NCBI GenBank assembly: GCA_000310025.1
Contig: FN649729.1
Span: 4,014,964 to 4,078,963, forward strand
Reading direction: 5' to 3'
Length of the DNA: 64,000 bases
Source of the DNA: Ectocarpus siliculosus
Taxonomy: Eukaryota; Sar; Phaeophyceae; Ectocarpales; Ectocarpaceae
Part shown: positions 34,182-44,122 of the stretch, in pieces
How the letters are laid out: each line of letters opens with the position of its first letter
How positions within the stretch are numbered: position 1 is the first letter of the stretch
The notes under the pieces: model-generated
What the model was told of the DNA's origin: nothing
Database searches by the model: none
What the model saw: the letters and a program-made list of their open reading frames with translations, nothing else
Translations under genes and position numbers: made by a program

Positions 34182-35399
34182 CTACACCGTACTCAGGGCG
34201 GCATACTCTCGGCCGTCGGCTTTCCCTTCAAACTTATCGAAACGACTACAGTGAGCCCTCAACCAGCCATCATCGTACATCCTAGCCGTTGCAAATTGTT
34301 TTGGGATCAAGCTTTGGAGGCGATACTTCCTGTGCGTGCCACCCCGTTGGTAGAGATGCAGTATCTTCTTTAGGTACGCCACCAACATCGCTCTCTTGTC
34401 GTTCGTTTGAGTTCGAATTCGAACGCTGAGCCGCAAGCTGTGGACTTCATCGACCATCGACTCATACCTCGTTAGAGTATTTTGCGATAGATCGTGCCAC
34501 ACAACAGTTGTCGTGAAATCCTGCATTCCTTTGAAACCCAGAAGTGTCAATATTTCTACAAGCATCTCTCCAGCCAAGATGTCGTTTACCTTCACACCCT
34601 GGTCTCCTCCAAGTGACACCATGTTCGAAAGTAGTTTTTTCCTTGTGACCTCGTTGAATCTCTTGAAGAAACAACTGTTCATGATCCGCCGCTGATGTTT
34701 TTCGAAGTACTGCACTTCTTCTCCACTGATTCTGTGAAGAAAGTATTTCTGTGCCGCATGTTTTCTGAGAAAAGCGAACTCTCTCGGCGTGGCTTTCCCG
34801 CCGACGCAAGCCCTCTTCACGTCTCGTACAATATCCTCAGATGCCCCCAGCGTGTCCATTTCCGTCATGAAGTACAGATCCTCTGTTTCGCTCCAGTCCT
34901 TTCGCCGTTTTTCCAGCTTTACTCGAACGTCCTTATCTTTCGTCCCAAGGCTGATGTTCAGGAAGTGAAGTCCTCTCAAATGTCGTAGATCACCGGGTGA
35001 GAGCTCCTCGTGACGGCATTTCTGGTCAGCTGTGCCATCACACACGTACAGCCTATTGTCTTCACACAGTTCGGGCAGGACTGCAATGTCTTCCTCAACT
35101 ATTCTTCTCTCCATGGACGATTTTGTGCGGTGGCACTGTACGCACAGTAGGTGGACATTGGACCTCTTAGTGGGCCCACCAACCTTTACTGGAATGATGT
35201 GATCACAATCACAATTCGCCGATGGAAGTATCTCGATCGGTCTCTCACAGTATGCGCACCGACCCCTCTGAGTACTGAAAAGGACATCGCGAAACGGCCT
35301 TGCAGACCTCCTTTTCGTCGATCCAAACAAGTGTTTCGGGCCAATCCAAAGAGGATGGTGCTTGCCGTCCCTGTATGTTGCTATGCGTAAGAAGCGCAT
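34182..35399 (-). CDS. HNH endonuclease with long C-terminal region
   Basis: 405 aa from the ATG at 35399 (the frame is open to 35420 from a TTG). A textbook HNH core sits at residues 45-99: C48-x2-C51 and C86-x2-C89 (zinc), D66-H67 in CDHIIPVKVGG (catalytic His and metal binding), N81 in RSNVHLLC, and H90 in CHRTKSS. The following ~300 residues are mostly charged and helical, with LSPGDLRHLRGLHF and a Lys/Arg-rich middle, and probably carry DNA recognition or partner binding; I do not know this part. No intron. Expected activity: metal-dependent DNA cleavage. Neighbours (RING-like, HAWLE protein) suggest a virus-derived or mobile-element-derived cluster. Confidence 0.85.
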   Translation of the reverse strand: MRFLRIATYRDGKHHPLWIGPKHLFGSTKRRSARPFRDVLFSTQRGRCAYCERPIEILPSANCDCDHIIPVKVGGPTKRSNVHLLCVQCHRTKSSMERRIVEEDIAVLPELCEDNRLYVCDGTADQKCRHEELSPGDLRHLRGLHFLNISLGTKDKDVRVKLEKRRKDWSETEDLYFMTEMDTLGASEDIVRDVKRACVGGKATPREFAFLRKHAAQKYFLHRISGEEVQYFEKHQRRIMNSCFFKRFNEVTRKKLLSNMVSLGGDQGVKVNDILAGEMLVEILTLLGFKGMQDFTTTVVWHDLSQNTLTRYESMVDEVHSLRLSVRIRTQTNDKRAMLVAYLKKILHLYQRGGTHRKYRLQSLIPKQFATARMYDDGWLRAHCSRFDKFEGKADGREYAALSTV

Positions 35400-35898
35400 A
35401 GTGTTTCTTTGTGACAACAATAACGAGAGTGACCGACAAACGTGTGGCTTGAACCAAATCTTTGACGTCCAGAATGTATATGTTTTGGCTAGTTCATTGA
35501 GGATATTGCCAAAAGGTGCTTCTTTGTTGTTTTTTCTCCTGACGCCCCTACCTACGTGGCGTTCTCGTCTCTTGCGTACTTCCGCTGCCTACATGTATAC
35601 CCAGAATTTGCGCAAATCGGCAATGGCGAAAACAACAAACACAAAAAAAAAAACTTTCATGATACGTGCATTACTGCAAAATCCGCGTACGTTGCGTTCT
35701 GTATTTTTCTCCCCGTGTAGTCTGTGATAACTCGCTGCTCACTACCGTTCGTTACTACCTGCAGTTCAGAAATGAGAGCGTACTCCCTTTCTCCCGCCCG
35801 AACACAAAACACCATTCGGCAGTGGTAGTGGTGACATGTGGCAGTTGGGTAAAACGTGTACTCCAGCGGGTAGACGGGCTCAGTAGGAGACCAGGGTT

Positions 35899-36258
35899 TC
35901 AAACGTGCTGTATTCCAGCGGGTGCTTCACTTGTACGTACGTCCGCCTCGCGTGCTTTTCGTCTCTTGCTAGCTCGCTTGGCGATGATTTGTGCCTTGTT
36001 TTTCTCGTAGTATCTTTTCACTGCCTCTCTGTTGGCGATCTTCTGCCTGTCCAATATGTCCTGCACATTCCCCGACTCAACTGCTTGGTCCAGCCTGTTC
36101 TTCACAGCCTGAAGTACTCGTATGTTTTCGGTGTCCGTGGCGAGTGCCTTTACCTTTTCCCAAGACTGAAGGATGTCTTGGATAGCTTTCTGCCGTTCTT
36201 CCTCGTGAAGAACTAGCTCGACTTGTGATTTTGAGGTGGGCTTTTCTTGTGCTGGCAT
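35899..36258 (-). CDS. Small basic coiled protein
   Basis: 119 aa from ATG 36258 (MPAQEKPTSKSQVELVLHEEE). The frame extends upstream, but that part is less protein-like. It is highly charged and predicted helical, with an Arg/Lys-rich segment near the C-terminus (REAVKRYYEKNKAQIIAKRA, then SKRRKARE). The (R)YYEKNK-type motif is common in small basic proteins of large DNA viruses and algae, often beside HNH domains; no catalytic domain is visible. Function unknown, possibly nucleic-acid binding. Confidence 0.5.
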   Translation of the reverse strand: MPAQEKPTSKSQVELVLHEEERQKAIQDILQSWEKVKALATDTENIRVLQAVKNRLDQAVESGNVQDILDRQKIANREAVKRYYEKNKAQIIAKRASKRRKAREADVRTSEAPAGIQHV

Positions 36259-36483
36259 TTTTCTCGTGTGTCGTGCCCAATATTTTTTTGTGACTGGATA
36301 TGTGAGGAAGAACTGGCATTTCTGAAGCGTCTCAAACCGACAACTGCAGGGCCACTTCCAGCAGGATACCATGATGCCCCTACTCTCAACGGATTTCTGG
36401 GCTCAAAAGGGGGCCGCTTAAAAATTCTTCTAAGTACCCCTGCGGAGTTGGGGGCACCGTGACTACAGCCGCGGCGTTGTTCA

Positions 36484-36722
36484 CACAACTACGCCGAGTT
36501 GGAGGGGAAGGAAGGCAAGTGCGAGGACAGAGACAGTCGGAGAGGGCAGTGAAGACCTGTGCGAGTGGATGACGAAGATTTCGCGGGTGAAGGTGGCTTC
36601 TACGAGCGGTGAGAGGATTTGATCGTTTTCGTACGAGCTGCTGCGCTGAGGCCTTTCGCTCGTTCCGTGAGCCTGAATCTCGTCCGTGTGGCCTTACCTC
36701 TGCCCCTCCCCGCTGCACCCCG
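36484..36722. repeat. Dispersed repeat, copy 2 (pairs with 27459-27672)
   Basis: Same orientation and shared words as copy 1, with several small indels. Confidence 0.85.
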
Positions 36723-36729
36723 ACGCATA

Positions 36730-37185
36730 GATGTATTGAGTGAGTCTATGTTTCGATTCTCATACCCTTTGGTGCGCTGTGTGCGCCAAACTCAATTTTC
36801 GGCTTGCTGATGGCTTCGATGACACCCCCCAGAATTTTCGAAAGATAACACCCCCCAATCCGAACCATGGCATTCACCCCCCTAGGACCGCCAGGATGAG
36901 CTATCTCCATGATTTTTTCCCGCAAAGTTGCTGAGAACACCCATCCACAGCCTGTGTTCAACGCACGACGTTGTGCTATGCCTCTTTCTCGGGGCGCTAT
37001 ACTTTTCTTTTTTGTTTTCCTATGTTTCACTCACGCAGTCTGTTTGCCGCCTTCCTGTGAAAGGTCAGTACTACTGTACCCCACCGTTCTCCACGAGTTT
37101 ACCGATTTACGCGTAAGCAAAGGTATTTTCGTGACCCTCTCGTCATAACGGAACTTTCCTTAGCATGTCTTGTCACAAGGTTTGC
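36730..37185. other. No gene recognised
   Basis: Short frames only; one (36909-37148, +) has a hydrophobic stretch but no other support. Confidence 0.45.
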
Positions 37186-37189
37186 GGAG

Positions 37190-37460
37190 GATTCACTTTT
37201 TTTCGTGGAAAAAAGCTTAACTTAAAGTAGAAGTCTGCGGAGGAGTCATTTTATTTTCATGGGAAAAAGCTGAACAGAAACTGACGTAGCCGTCAGACTC
37301 AGCGGAGAAATCACTGTTTTTTCTCCAAAAAAACTGAGGTGGTCGGCAGAATTCGGCGGAGGAGTCGATTTTTTGTGGAAAAAGCTGAAGTTACAGTAGA
37401 AGTCTGCGGACGAGTCATTTTTTTACTTCAAAAAAACTGAAGTGGCTGGCAGATTCAACG
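37190..37460. repeat. Satellite C, short block
   Basis: Four to five degenerate units of ggaggagtca(t/c)tttttt...gtggaaaaaa-ctgaa...gtggtcggcaga. It is followed directly by word B, tagtaggttaccgggg (about 37469). Confidence 0.8.
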
Positions 37461-37629
37461 AACCGGTGTAGTAGGTTACCGGGGATTTCTGATCCGCTAC
37501 TTGGGACTTTTGGATTGCTTGAGTCCCCTTGACTCGATACCAAAGCCAGACCTGTGCAATCCGGAGGCGACCTCCGCGTCAGGCACGTCGGAGTCTCGGT
37601 TATATCTAAACTTTTTTTTTCGGGCCGAC

Positions 37630-37845
37630 AATGATAAGCGGAGTCACGGTGGGAGTCGTTTCAGGCGAAGTCACGGTCGAGTCCTGGGCCGAAATCGGTA
37701 GGAGGAGTCACGGTGGGAGTCACGGTAGGAGTATTTTGCTGGTGCCGAAAATGATACACGGTGTCACGGTAGAAGTCACCGTACATGTCACGGTAGGAGT
37801 CATTTCAATGGTAGGTGGAGCAATGGTAGGAGTCGCGTTAGGAGT
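37630..37845. repeat. Satellite E: cacggtgggagt repeats
   Basis: Tandem 12-bp-scale units gtcacggt(a/g)ggagt. The stretch from gaaaatgatacacggtgtca to gtaggtggagcaa is shared with 53950-54035. Confidence 0.9.
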
Positions 37846-37849
37846 CACC

Positions 37850-38245
37850 GGCGGGGTCAACTATTAGAAGTCAGGGGTGGGGTCAATTCTTAGAAGTCAG
37901 GGTGGAAGCCAGCGGCGGGGTCAATTTTTAGAGGTCAGGGTGGTAGTCAGCGGTGGTGTCAACTACTAGGAGTCACCGGCGGGTCAATGATTAGAAGTCA
38001 GTGGTGACGTCAACTATAAGAAGTCAGGGTAGAATCAGCGGCGGTGTCAATTATTAGAAGTCAGGGTGGAAGCCAGCGGCGGGGTCAATTATTACAAGTC
38101 AGGGTGGTAGTCAGCGGTGGTGTCAACTACTAGGAGTCACCGGCGAGTCAATGATTAGAAGTCAGTGGTGACGTCAACTATAAGAAGTCAGGGTAGAAAC
38201 CAGCGGCGCGGTCAATGACTAGAAGTCAGGGTGAAAGTCAGCGGT
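37850..38245. repeat. Satellite F: agtcagggtggaagccagcggcgg repeats
   Basis: About ten units of (g/a)aagtcagggtgg(a/t)agc/tca(g/c)cggcggggtcaattattag. A ~125-bp higher-order segment is repeated inside (37900-38040 and 38065-38190). Confidence 0.9.
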
Positions 38246-38410
38246 GGTGTTTAGGAAGTCTCCCTCGTGTGTGTGGGTGTGGGAATGCTGTTGCGCTGGG
38301 GTGTGTATTCGATCAGTGTGACCGTTGCTGCAGGGGGCCGTGTGCAGATACCGTCGCCAGTACCTGTAGATCAAAAAGAATTCTCATCAAACTCACCAAG
38401 CACATGGTCA
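38246..38410 (+). pseudogene. Orphan C-terminal piece of XPA-like gene
   Basis: Frame SLPRVCGCGNAVALGCVFDQ then C-x2-CC-x3-C reproduces the cysteine cluster at the end of the XPA-like protein at 39857. No XPA domain is attached; satellite F precedes and satellite C follows. The downstream words gatcaaaaagaattct and atggtcaaagactttttt are shared with 54300-54336, next to the intact Bro-N gene. Confidence 0.8.
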
Positions 38411-38429
38411 AAGACTTTTTTAAATGGTT

Positions 38430-39390
38430 GCTGGCAGAGTCGGCAGAGGAGTCATTTTGTTGCTGGCGTAGTCGGCGGAAGAGTCATTTTTTTCAGGTCC
38501 AACAAAACTGAAGTGGCTAGAGGAGTCGGCGGAGGAGTCATTTTTTTGCAGGTCCAATAAAACTGAAGTGGCTAGAGGAGTCGGCCTAGGAGACATTTTT
38601 TTCAGGTCCAACAAAACTGAAGTGGCTAGAGGAGTCGGCGGAGGAGTCATTTTTTTCAGGTCCAACAAAACTGAAGTGGCTAGAGGAGTCGGCGGAGGAG
38701 TCATTTTTTTCAGGTCCAATAAAACTGAAGTGGCTAGAGGAGTCGGCGGAGGAATTATTTGTTTGCAGTTGAACTTGATTGAAGTTGCTGGCGGAGTCGG
38801 CCTAGGACTCATTTTTTTCAGGTCCAACAAAACTGAAGTGGCTAGAGGAGTCGGCGGAGGAGTCATTTGTTTGCAGTTGAACTTGATTGAAGTTGCTGGC
38901 GGAGTCGGCCTAGGACTCATTTTTTTCAGGTCCAACAAAACTGAAGTGGCTAGAGGAGTCGGCGGAGGAGTCATTTGTTTGCAGTTGAACTTGATTGAAG
39001 TTGCTGGCGGAGTCGGCCTAGGAGTCATTTGTTTGCAGTTGAACTTTATTGAAGTTGCTAGAGGAGTCGGCCTAGGACTCATTTTTTTCAGGTCCAACAA
39101 AACGGAAGTGGCTAGAGGAGTCGGCGGAGGAGTCATTTTTTTCAGGTCCAATAAAACTGAAGTGGCTAGAGGAGTCGGCCTAGGAGTCATTTTTTTCAGG
39201 TCCAACAAAACTGAAGTGGCTAGAGGAGTCGGCGGAGGAGTCATTTTTTTGCAGTTGAAATTGATTGAAGTTGCTGGCGGAGTCGGCCTAGGAGTCATTT
39301 TTTTGTTGAACTTGATTGAAGTTACTGGCGGAGTCGGCCTAGGAGTCATTTTTTTCAGTTGTAAAAAAACTGAAGTGGCTGGCAGATTCA
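38430..39390. repeat. Satellite C, long array (~17 units of ~52-54 bp)
   Basis: Two alternating unit types: gtcggcggaggagtcattttt with caggtccaa(c/t)aaaactgaag, and gtcggcctaggagtcatttg with cagttgaacttgattgaagt. Indels keep multiples of three, so both strands are open (324 and 278 codons); I treat those frames as spurious. Word B (tagtaggttaccagggaaa) follows at about 39402. Confidence 0.95.
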
Positions 39391-39498
39391 ACAAACCGGT
39401 GTAGTAGGTTACCAGGGAAATCTGATCCGCTACTTGGGACTTCTGGGTTGCTTCGGTCCCCTAGACGTCACCACCATTGAGAAATCCACGTCGAAGCC

Positions 39499-39738
39499 CA
39501 CTGAATATTTTATGGCATTTTTTCGGTGTTCTGTTTTTGGCCCCCACCTGTGCAATATCCGGAGGCAACCTTCGCGCCGAAGCCCCCTGAATACTTTATG
39601 GCATTTCGCGGAGGAGTCATTTCGCGGAGCAGAATAGGAATCTTTTCGCCGAAATGGTTGGCGAAGTCACGGTAGCAGTCACGGTGGGAGCTTTTTTTCT
39701 CGTGCCGCAAATGATAGATGGAGTCACGGTCGGAGTCG
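39499..39738. repeat. Satellites D and E, short blocks upstream of XPA-like gene
   Basis: Two D units (gaagcccac/ccctgaatattttatggca at about 39495 and 39580) and an E block (gtcacggtagcagtcacggtgggag, in pieces, at 39665-39735). They end about 120 bp before the XPA-like ATG. Confidence 0.85.
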
Positions 39739-39856
39739 CGTACTGTAAGTATCGTAGGGGAGACGAGGATGCGCCGTTTTTTTCAGTGACATTGTTGACA
39801 GTTCAGGTTAGACCAGTGGACACGGCGACAGTACTCCAGTCCCAAAAACAGCAACC

Positions 39857-41209
39857 ATGATCTGCAGCATTTGCTCCTGCGAGTTTTACAGCCAGCACCA
39901 TCATGGAGTCCCCCTGACTATCGTGTGTCAACAGTGCGCTACCTCAAGTGACCTTGTCACCAAGACTGATGCCCTCTCAGCAGGGGCAAGCCTGTCTGAT
40001 TTATACAGCATCCGTAGGCTCTACGCGCCAAATCCCCATTACAGAAACGGGGCAGACATGCAGCTCTTCATTCGTGAGGAGGTGGATGTGCTTGTGAAGA
40101 ACGCAGCCGACCTTAGGCGTCGAAAAAAAGAAGAAGGTGATCACAAGAGGGCCCTATCGGAGGCGAAGCAGCAGGCTGTGAAAGAATCTCGGCTGGCATG
40201 CTTCGCAAAACGAATGCAGGCTTTCGATGATATGGTACCCACTCCTGGCCTGGTTGCGGGGGATTTTTGTTCGGTCGGGAGTAAGACCCCGAAGATTGGA
40301 GTGAGAAGCCTCCTGATCAGAAGGGCGCTGTGGAACAAGCTGTCTGGGGTTCCAGTTCCCTGGAAAGTTGTAGTGTTCGAGTGGGCGGTCACCAACAAGA
40401 GGCTCACTTCAGATGCAGCGAGCCTGGTGGAAGGTGTCCAGCATGAAAAGCACTTGTTCGAAAAGTTTGCCAATTCCGAGGGTAACAGGATCCTGTCCTT
40501 TCTGGACGAGGTGGATCGGTTGGTGTTGATGCATCTGAAGCCCGTTTTCACAGGGCAATTGTACGGCCTTCGCGTCCGCCAACTGTCCGGTCAGCGGGTT
40601 TATCTTTGTAACGAGGTAGCACGACTCCTGAAGCTACCCTTTGGCCGAGTACTGGCCAAATTACACGACTCCAAAAACTGCTGGATAGGGAAGTATCTAT
40701 TTGTAATGCGGCCCGAGCGCGTGGCGCTAATCTTAGCACCCCATTTCCACGCTCGAACGAAGCGACAGAGGCTACTGAGGCGTGACATGGAAGAATGTTT
40801 CGAGAGGTGGGGGCTAGATTTAATGGAAGACAAGCACCCGCGAATTGATGAAGTGTGTCGCTATTTCGGGGGCGACATTGTAGACGTCGAGTTGTACACG
40901 GCGGCATGCGCTATACTGAAAGCCAAGGTGCACTACCAGCAAGCAGTCGACGCGGTAACGAAAAGAGTCATGTTCACACCCGGGGCAACATGGAGAGAAG
41001 TGACTGAAGATCACATCAAGGAGCAGCGGGAGACGCAACTGATGAGGAAGGAGGACAAACGCTTGGACGAACATTCTGGGAGTGTCCCTCGTGTGTGTCG
41101 GTGTGGGAATCCTGCTGCGTTAGAGTGTGTGTTCGATCAATGTGGCCGTTGTTGCAGGGGGCCATGTGAAATAGATGGACAACATCGTAGTGGACCCGGC
41201 GTCTGGTGA
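39857..41209 (+). CDS. XPA-like zinc-finger protein with long novel extension
   Basis: 450 aa, single exon, ATG at 39857. Residues 3-27 have Cys-x2-Cys-x17-Cys-x2-Cys, the exact XPA zinc-finger spacing, followed by DLVTKTDALSAG and NPHYRNGADMQLFIREEV (residues 32-76). These match the conserved TKTEA and NPHH..GDMKLYL blocks of XPA, the damage-verification scaffold of nucleotide excision repair. A Lys/Arg/Glu helix follows (LRRRKKEEGDHKRA), as in XPA. Residues ~115-410 are not found in canonical XPA (about 270 aa in total) and are unknown. The C-terminus has seven cysteines, C-x-C-x7-C-x4-C-x2-C-C-x3-C (residues ~414-437), probably a second zinc site. The gene overlaps the start of the Bro-N reading frame by 35 bp. 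A specialised DNA-binding protein of an accessory element is more likely than the host repair XPA. Confidence 0.8.
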   Translation: MICSICSCEFYSQHHHGVPLTIVCQQCATSSDLVTKTDALSAGASLSDLYSIRRLYAPNPHYRNGADMQLFIREEVDVLVKNAADLRRRKKEEGDHKRALSEAKQQAVKESRLACFAKRMQAFDDMVPTPGLVAGDFCSVGSKTPKIGVRSLLIRRALWNKLSGVPVPWKVVVFEWAVTNKRLTSDAASLVEGVQHEKHLFEKFANSEGNRILSFLDEVDRLVLMHLKPVFTGQLYGLRVRQLSGQRVYLCNEVARLLKLPFGRVLAKLHDSKNCWIGKYLFVMRPERVALILAPHFHARTKRQRLLRRDMEECFERWGLDLMEDKHPRIDEVCRYFGGDIVDVELYTAACAILKAKVHYQQAVDAVTKRVMFTPGATWREVTEDHIKEQRETQLMRKEDKRLDEHSGSVPRVCRCGNPAALECVFDQCGRCCRGPCEIDGQHRSGPGVW

Positions 41210-42515
41210 TATCGGAGTGTCAAGCATGGTCCAGTGTGCCAACCCCGAAGCACACCCCGGATCTATCCTGCGGAGCGTCAACGGCGTCCTAAAAGACGTC
41301 ACAAGCGTCCCGGCGATAACCAAGCGCTCGGTCAATCAGAAGTCCACCGTGGTTGCGATCTAGCCACGTGCAACTATATCCTAGACAACCTGCCCGGGAA
41401 GAAATGGGCTTCGTGGAGGCAAGAATCGGGGGAGACGTTCAAACGCTCTCTCGCCGATCGTGTCGAGCAAGTTCGTACTGGCATTTCTGGTGGTGATCCC
41501 GACGGTGCCGATGAAGAACCCAAAGAACCCGAAACCAAGGCGTCTGTGCTTGAGAAGTCGCTGAGGACAATCGGAATTGTCGGATCCATCCACGTCGACG
41601 AGGCCTCCGGTAAAGGCTCGATTATTGATGTGATTAAGCTTCTGTGCCCCGGCGCAACGGGAGACTACGCGAAAACAGCCCTCAGCCGAGTGATAGCCAA
41701 CGATCAAGACGAACAACACGAGTCGGATCAGGGGGATCCGACCTACTCAATCGCGGAACGCGTGGACTACATCCAGATCAACGGAAAAGGGCGCACCACC
41801 CCCGTGAGCGACGCCAAAACCATCACCGAAATCATATGGCTCCTTCCCGCGAGGGCCGCCAAGGAATTCCGCCGCCAGTCGGCCGAAACTATCTGTCGCG
41901 TTCTCTCGGGGGACACCTCTATCTGCGAGGAGATCGAGTCTAGGTGTGCTCGCCTACAGGGCTCTGAGGAGGGAAGGGCCTTTCAACGCTTCGTGGGCGG
42001 TGAACCTGACGGATCGCCCGCGAAGAGGGCTCGCATCGGTCCGGAGATCAAGGAACTTGCTACTGAAGAACAATACCAGGCCTACGTGTCATCCCAAGTG
42101 CAGCGTCACGTCGACCAAGAGACGTTTCAGGTGAATCTTCACCGTGCGAACAACGAGGTATCGCTGGTGAAAGCTGAGGTGTCGCTGGTCATGGCCATGA
42201 AGGAAGCTTTCGAGAAGATCCACCCCCTGGACTCCAGGGGGGAAATCGAGTTGAGTGATCGCATCTTTGACAATCAGCACCGTGCCTTTAGGCGTGCTTC
42301 GGGTGATACGCATAACAACGGAACCCGTCAACCCTTGGTCGTCGCTACCCCAGCCGCGCCTACGGACCCGGGGACGTCAGCGCCGACGCCCGAGTGTCAC
42401 GCCACGGTGCGCGGCGATGAAACATCGATTGCCATGGTTTCGACCGAGCTCGGTGTGAGCCTCGGTGAAAAGGCCGGTCAAGTCGGCAAGAAGATGAAAG
42501 CCCTGTACTATCTTA

Positions 42516-42880
42516 TGTTGATTGGCCCCAAGCCGAGTGCTGCTGGATGAGCACGGCTGTCCCGTTTGACAATGTGAAGAGATGGTTAAGTCTTTTTATT
42601 GGTCGTCCTCGTAGACACAAGCAACGGAAGAGAGTGGGCACCCAGGTGCATCACAAACACCGAGGCACGCGAGCAACAGTCACAAGACGCATTCGGAACT
42701 CGGAATACATGACACCAAGGAATGCGCGACAACTTGCCAAAGATCCTACTACCGGAGATACCCCGAAGATCCAAATGACCGATGGACGGTCACGCACTTG
42801 CGCACCTGCATAGCTCAAAACCACACATGAGTACTACCGCAATAGCCTTCGTAAGGATGGCATAATCCACCTCACGAACA
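42516..42880 (-). repeat. Left LTR (3' LTR in element orientation)
   Basis: 365 bp, boundaries set by the end of identity with 45490-45854. Starts tgttgattggcccc and ends cacctcacgaaca on the + strand. Confidence 0.95.
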
Positions 42881-43099
42881 CCCTCCCTGATTCTGTACAT
42901 CATAACGAATGCTCTCAAAACCAAAGCGCTCAGGGTACTCATAGAAAACTCCAAAAAGAAACAAAAATAAAACAAACGAAGGGAAACCCGGCCACCGGAT
43001 CAAAACCCTCCGCCCCCACGGGTCATCCTGCTGATTGAACTGTCAACACAATCAACACAGCAGTCACAAAGTTGCAAACCTACACGTCTACAACTGTCA

Positions 43100-43450
43100 G
43101 GCATTTGTACTACCCCTTTTCAAGTAGTCCCCTCCCAGCCAACAGGATCCCTACTGTATCGAGTTGCTGTCAGCACCGCGGCGCGCCTAAGGCCACAAGC
43201 ACCAATGCCAAATTGCAGCGGAAAAACGTAAAACCTAACGCTACATCGCTAAATGACATTTTTATAGAGGGCGATCAACCAAGAGGAAGATCAAGCAGTA
43301 TCTCAACCACAACGGTACCCCGCTTCGAGAGACACTGGACCTAGACATTTTTTGCTACTCCTTCACAAGTAACTCCCCTCCCAGCAACAGGATCCCTACT
43401 GCTGTATCCAGCTGCTGTTAGCAACGGGGCGCGTCTGCAACCAACCCCGA
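43100..43450. repeat. Internal ~255-bp-spaced repeat within the LTR element
   Basis: aagta(g/a)tcccctcccag(c)caacaggatccctact occurs near 43122 and 43377, with the following gctgctgt(c/t)agca-c words shared. Confidence 0.65.
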
Positions 43451-44122
43451 TCACCATTGTCGATCACATGACAGTGAGGGGTGCCCCCCTCGGTCTGTAC
43501 ATCAATGAAAGATCATATAAAAGGGCAATCAACCACATGTTAGGGGAGGGTGCCCCCTCTCAGCCTACACATCAGAGGACGATCGAAGCAGCATATCAAT
43601 CACAAACAGTTCATCAACCAGCCTGCTGGTACCTGCTAATATGAGAGACGCTGGTAGCCATCTATCACGGAAGAAGGCGTCATTCATCAGCCCTCCCTGA
43701 TTTCAGGCAAAATAATTCCGAACATCATCAATCAAATTGGTGTGACCGCAGTGCCCTGCGGATCACCATTCCTCAAAGTGAGACGACAACGGAATGCCAC
43801 ACCATCCTCAGTATTTCATCGTGCAATAAGCCTCATCATGGCTCAACCTACGCGGTTAGTTACTGAGATGCGCATGGTATACCGGACAGGCAACATCGAG
43901 TTTCGTGGACTGCGTTCGTATCCCGATCGATCACACAAGAAAAAAAAACAACGAGCGAACGGCGGAAAAGTAACAGGCCAGAAAAAATTCCCCTTTGTAC
44001 TTTCGTCAGTCGTATCATCAAAATCGGCTCTTGATGGGGAAATGCCGACGAGCCGAATTGCACGCAAGGCACGAAAGCGAACGGGCGTTGATGCACCGCT
44101 GGGAAAACAGATCTAGACAACA

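Noticed and set aside
38420-39404. 324- and 278-codon ORFs on both strands as genes
   Set aside because: Both are translations of satellite C with no start context, domain or splice support; noted as a finding instead.
41089-41165. EsV-1-7-type cysteine repeat
   Set aside because: The cysteine spacing (C-x-C-x7-C-x4-C-x2-CC-x3-C) and lack of the conserved His/Gly pattern do not fit as I know it.
39857-41209. Housekeeping XPA repair gene
   Set aside because: The zinc finger and core blocks fit, but the ~340-residue extension, Cys tail and repeat-linked context are unlike canonical XPA, so only 'XPA-like' is claimed.
42881-44122. pol region of the LTR element
   Set aside because: No reverse transcriptase, integrase or protease motif on either strand; only short frames.
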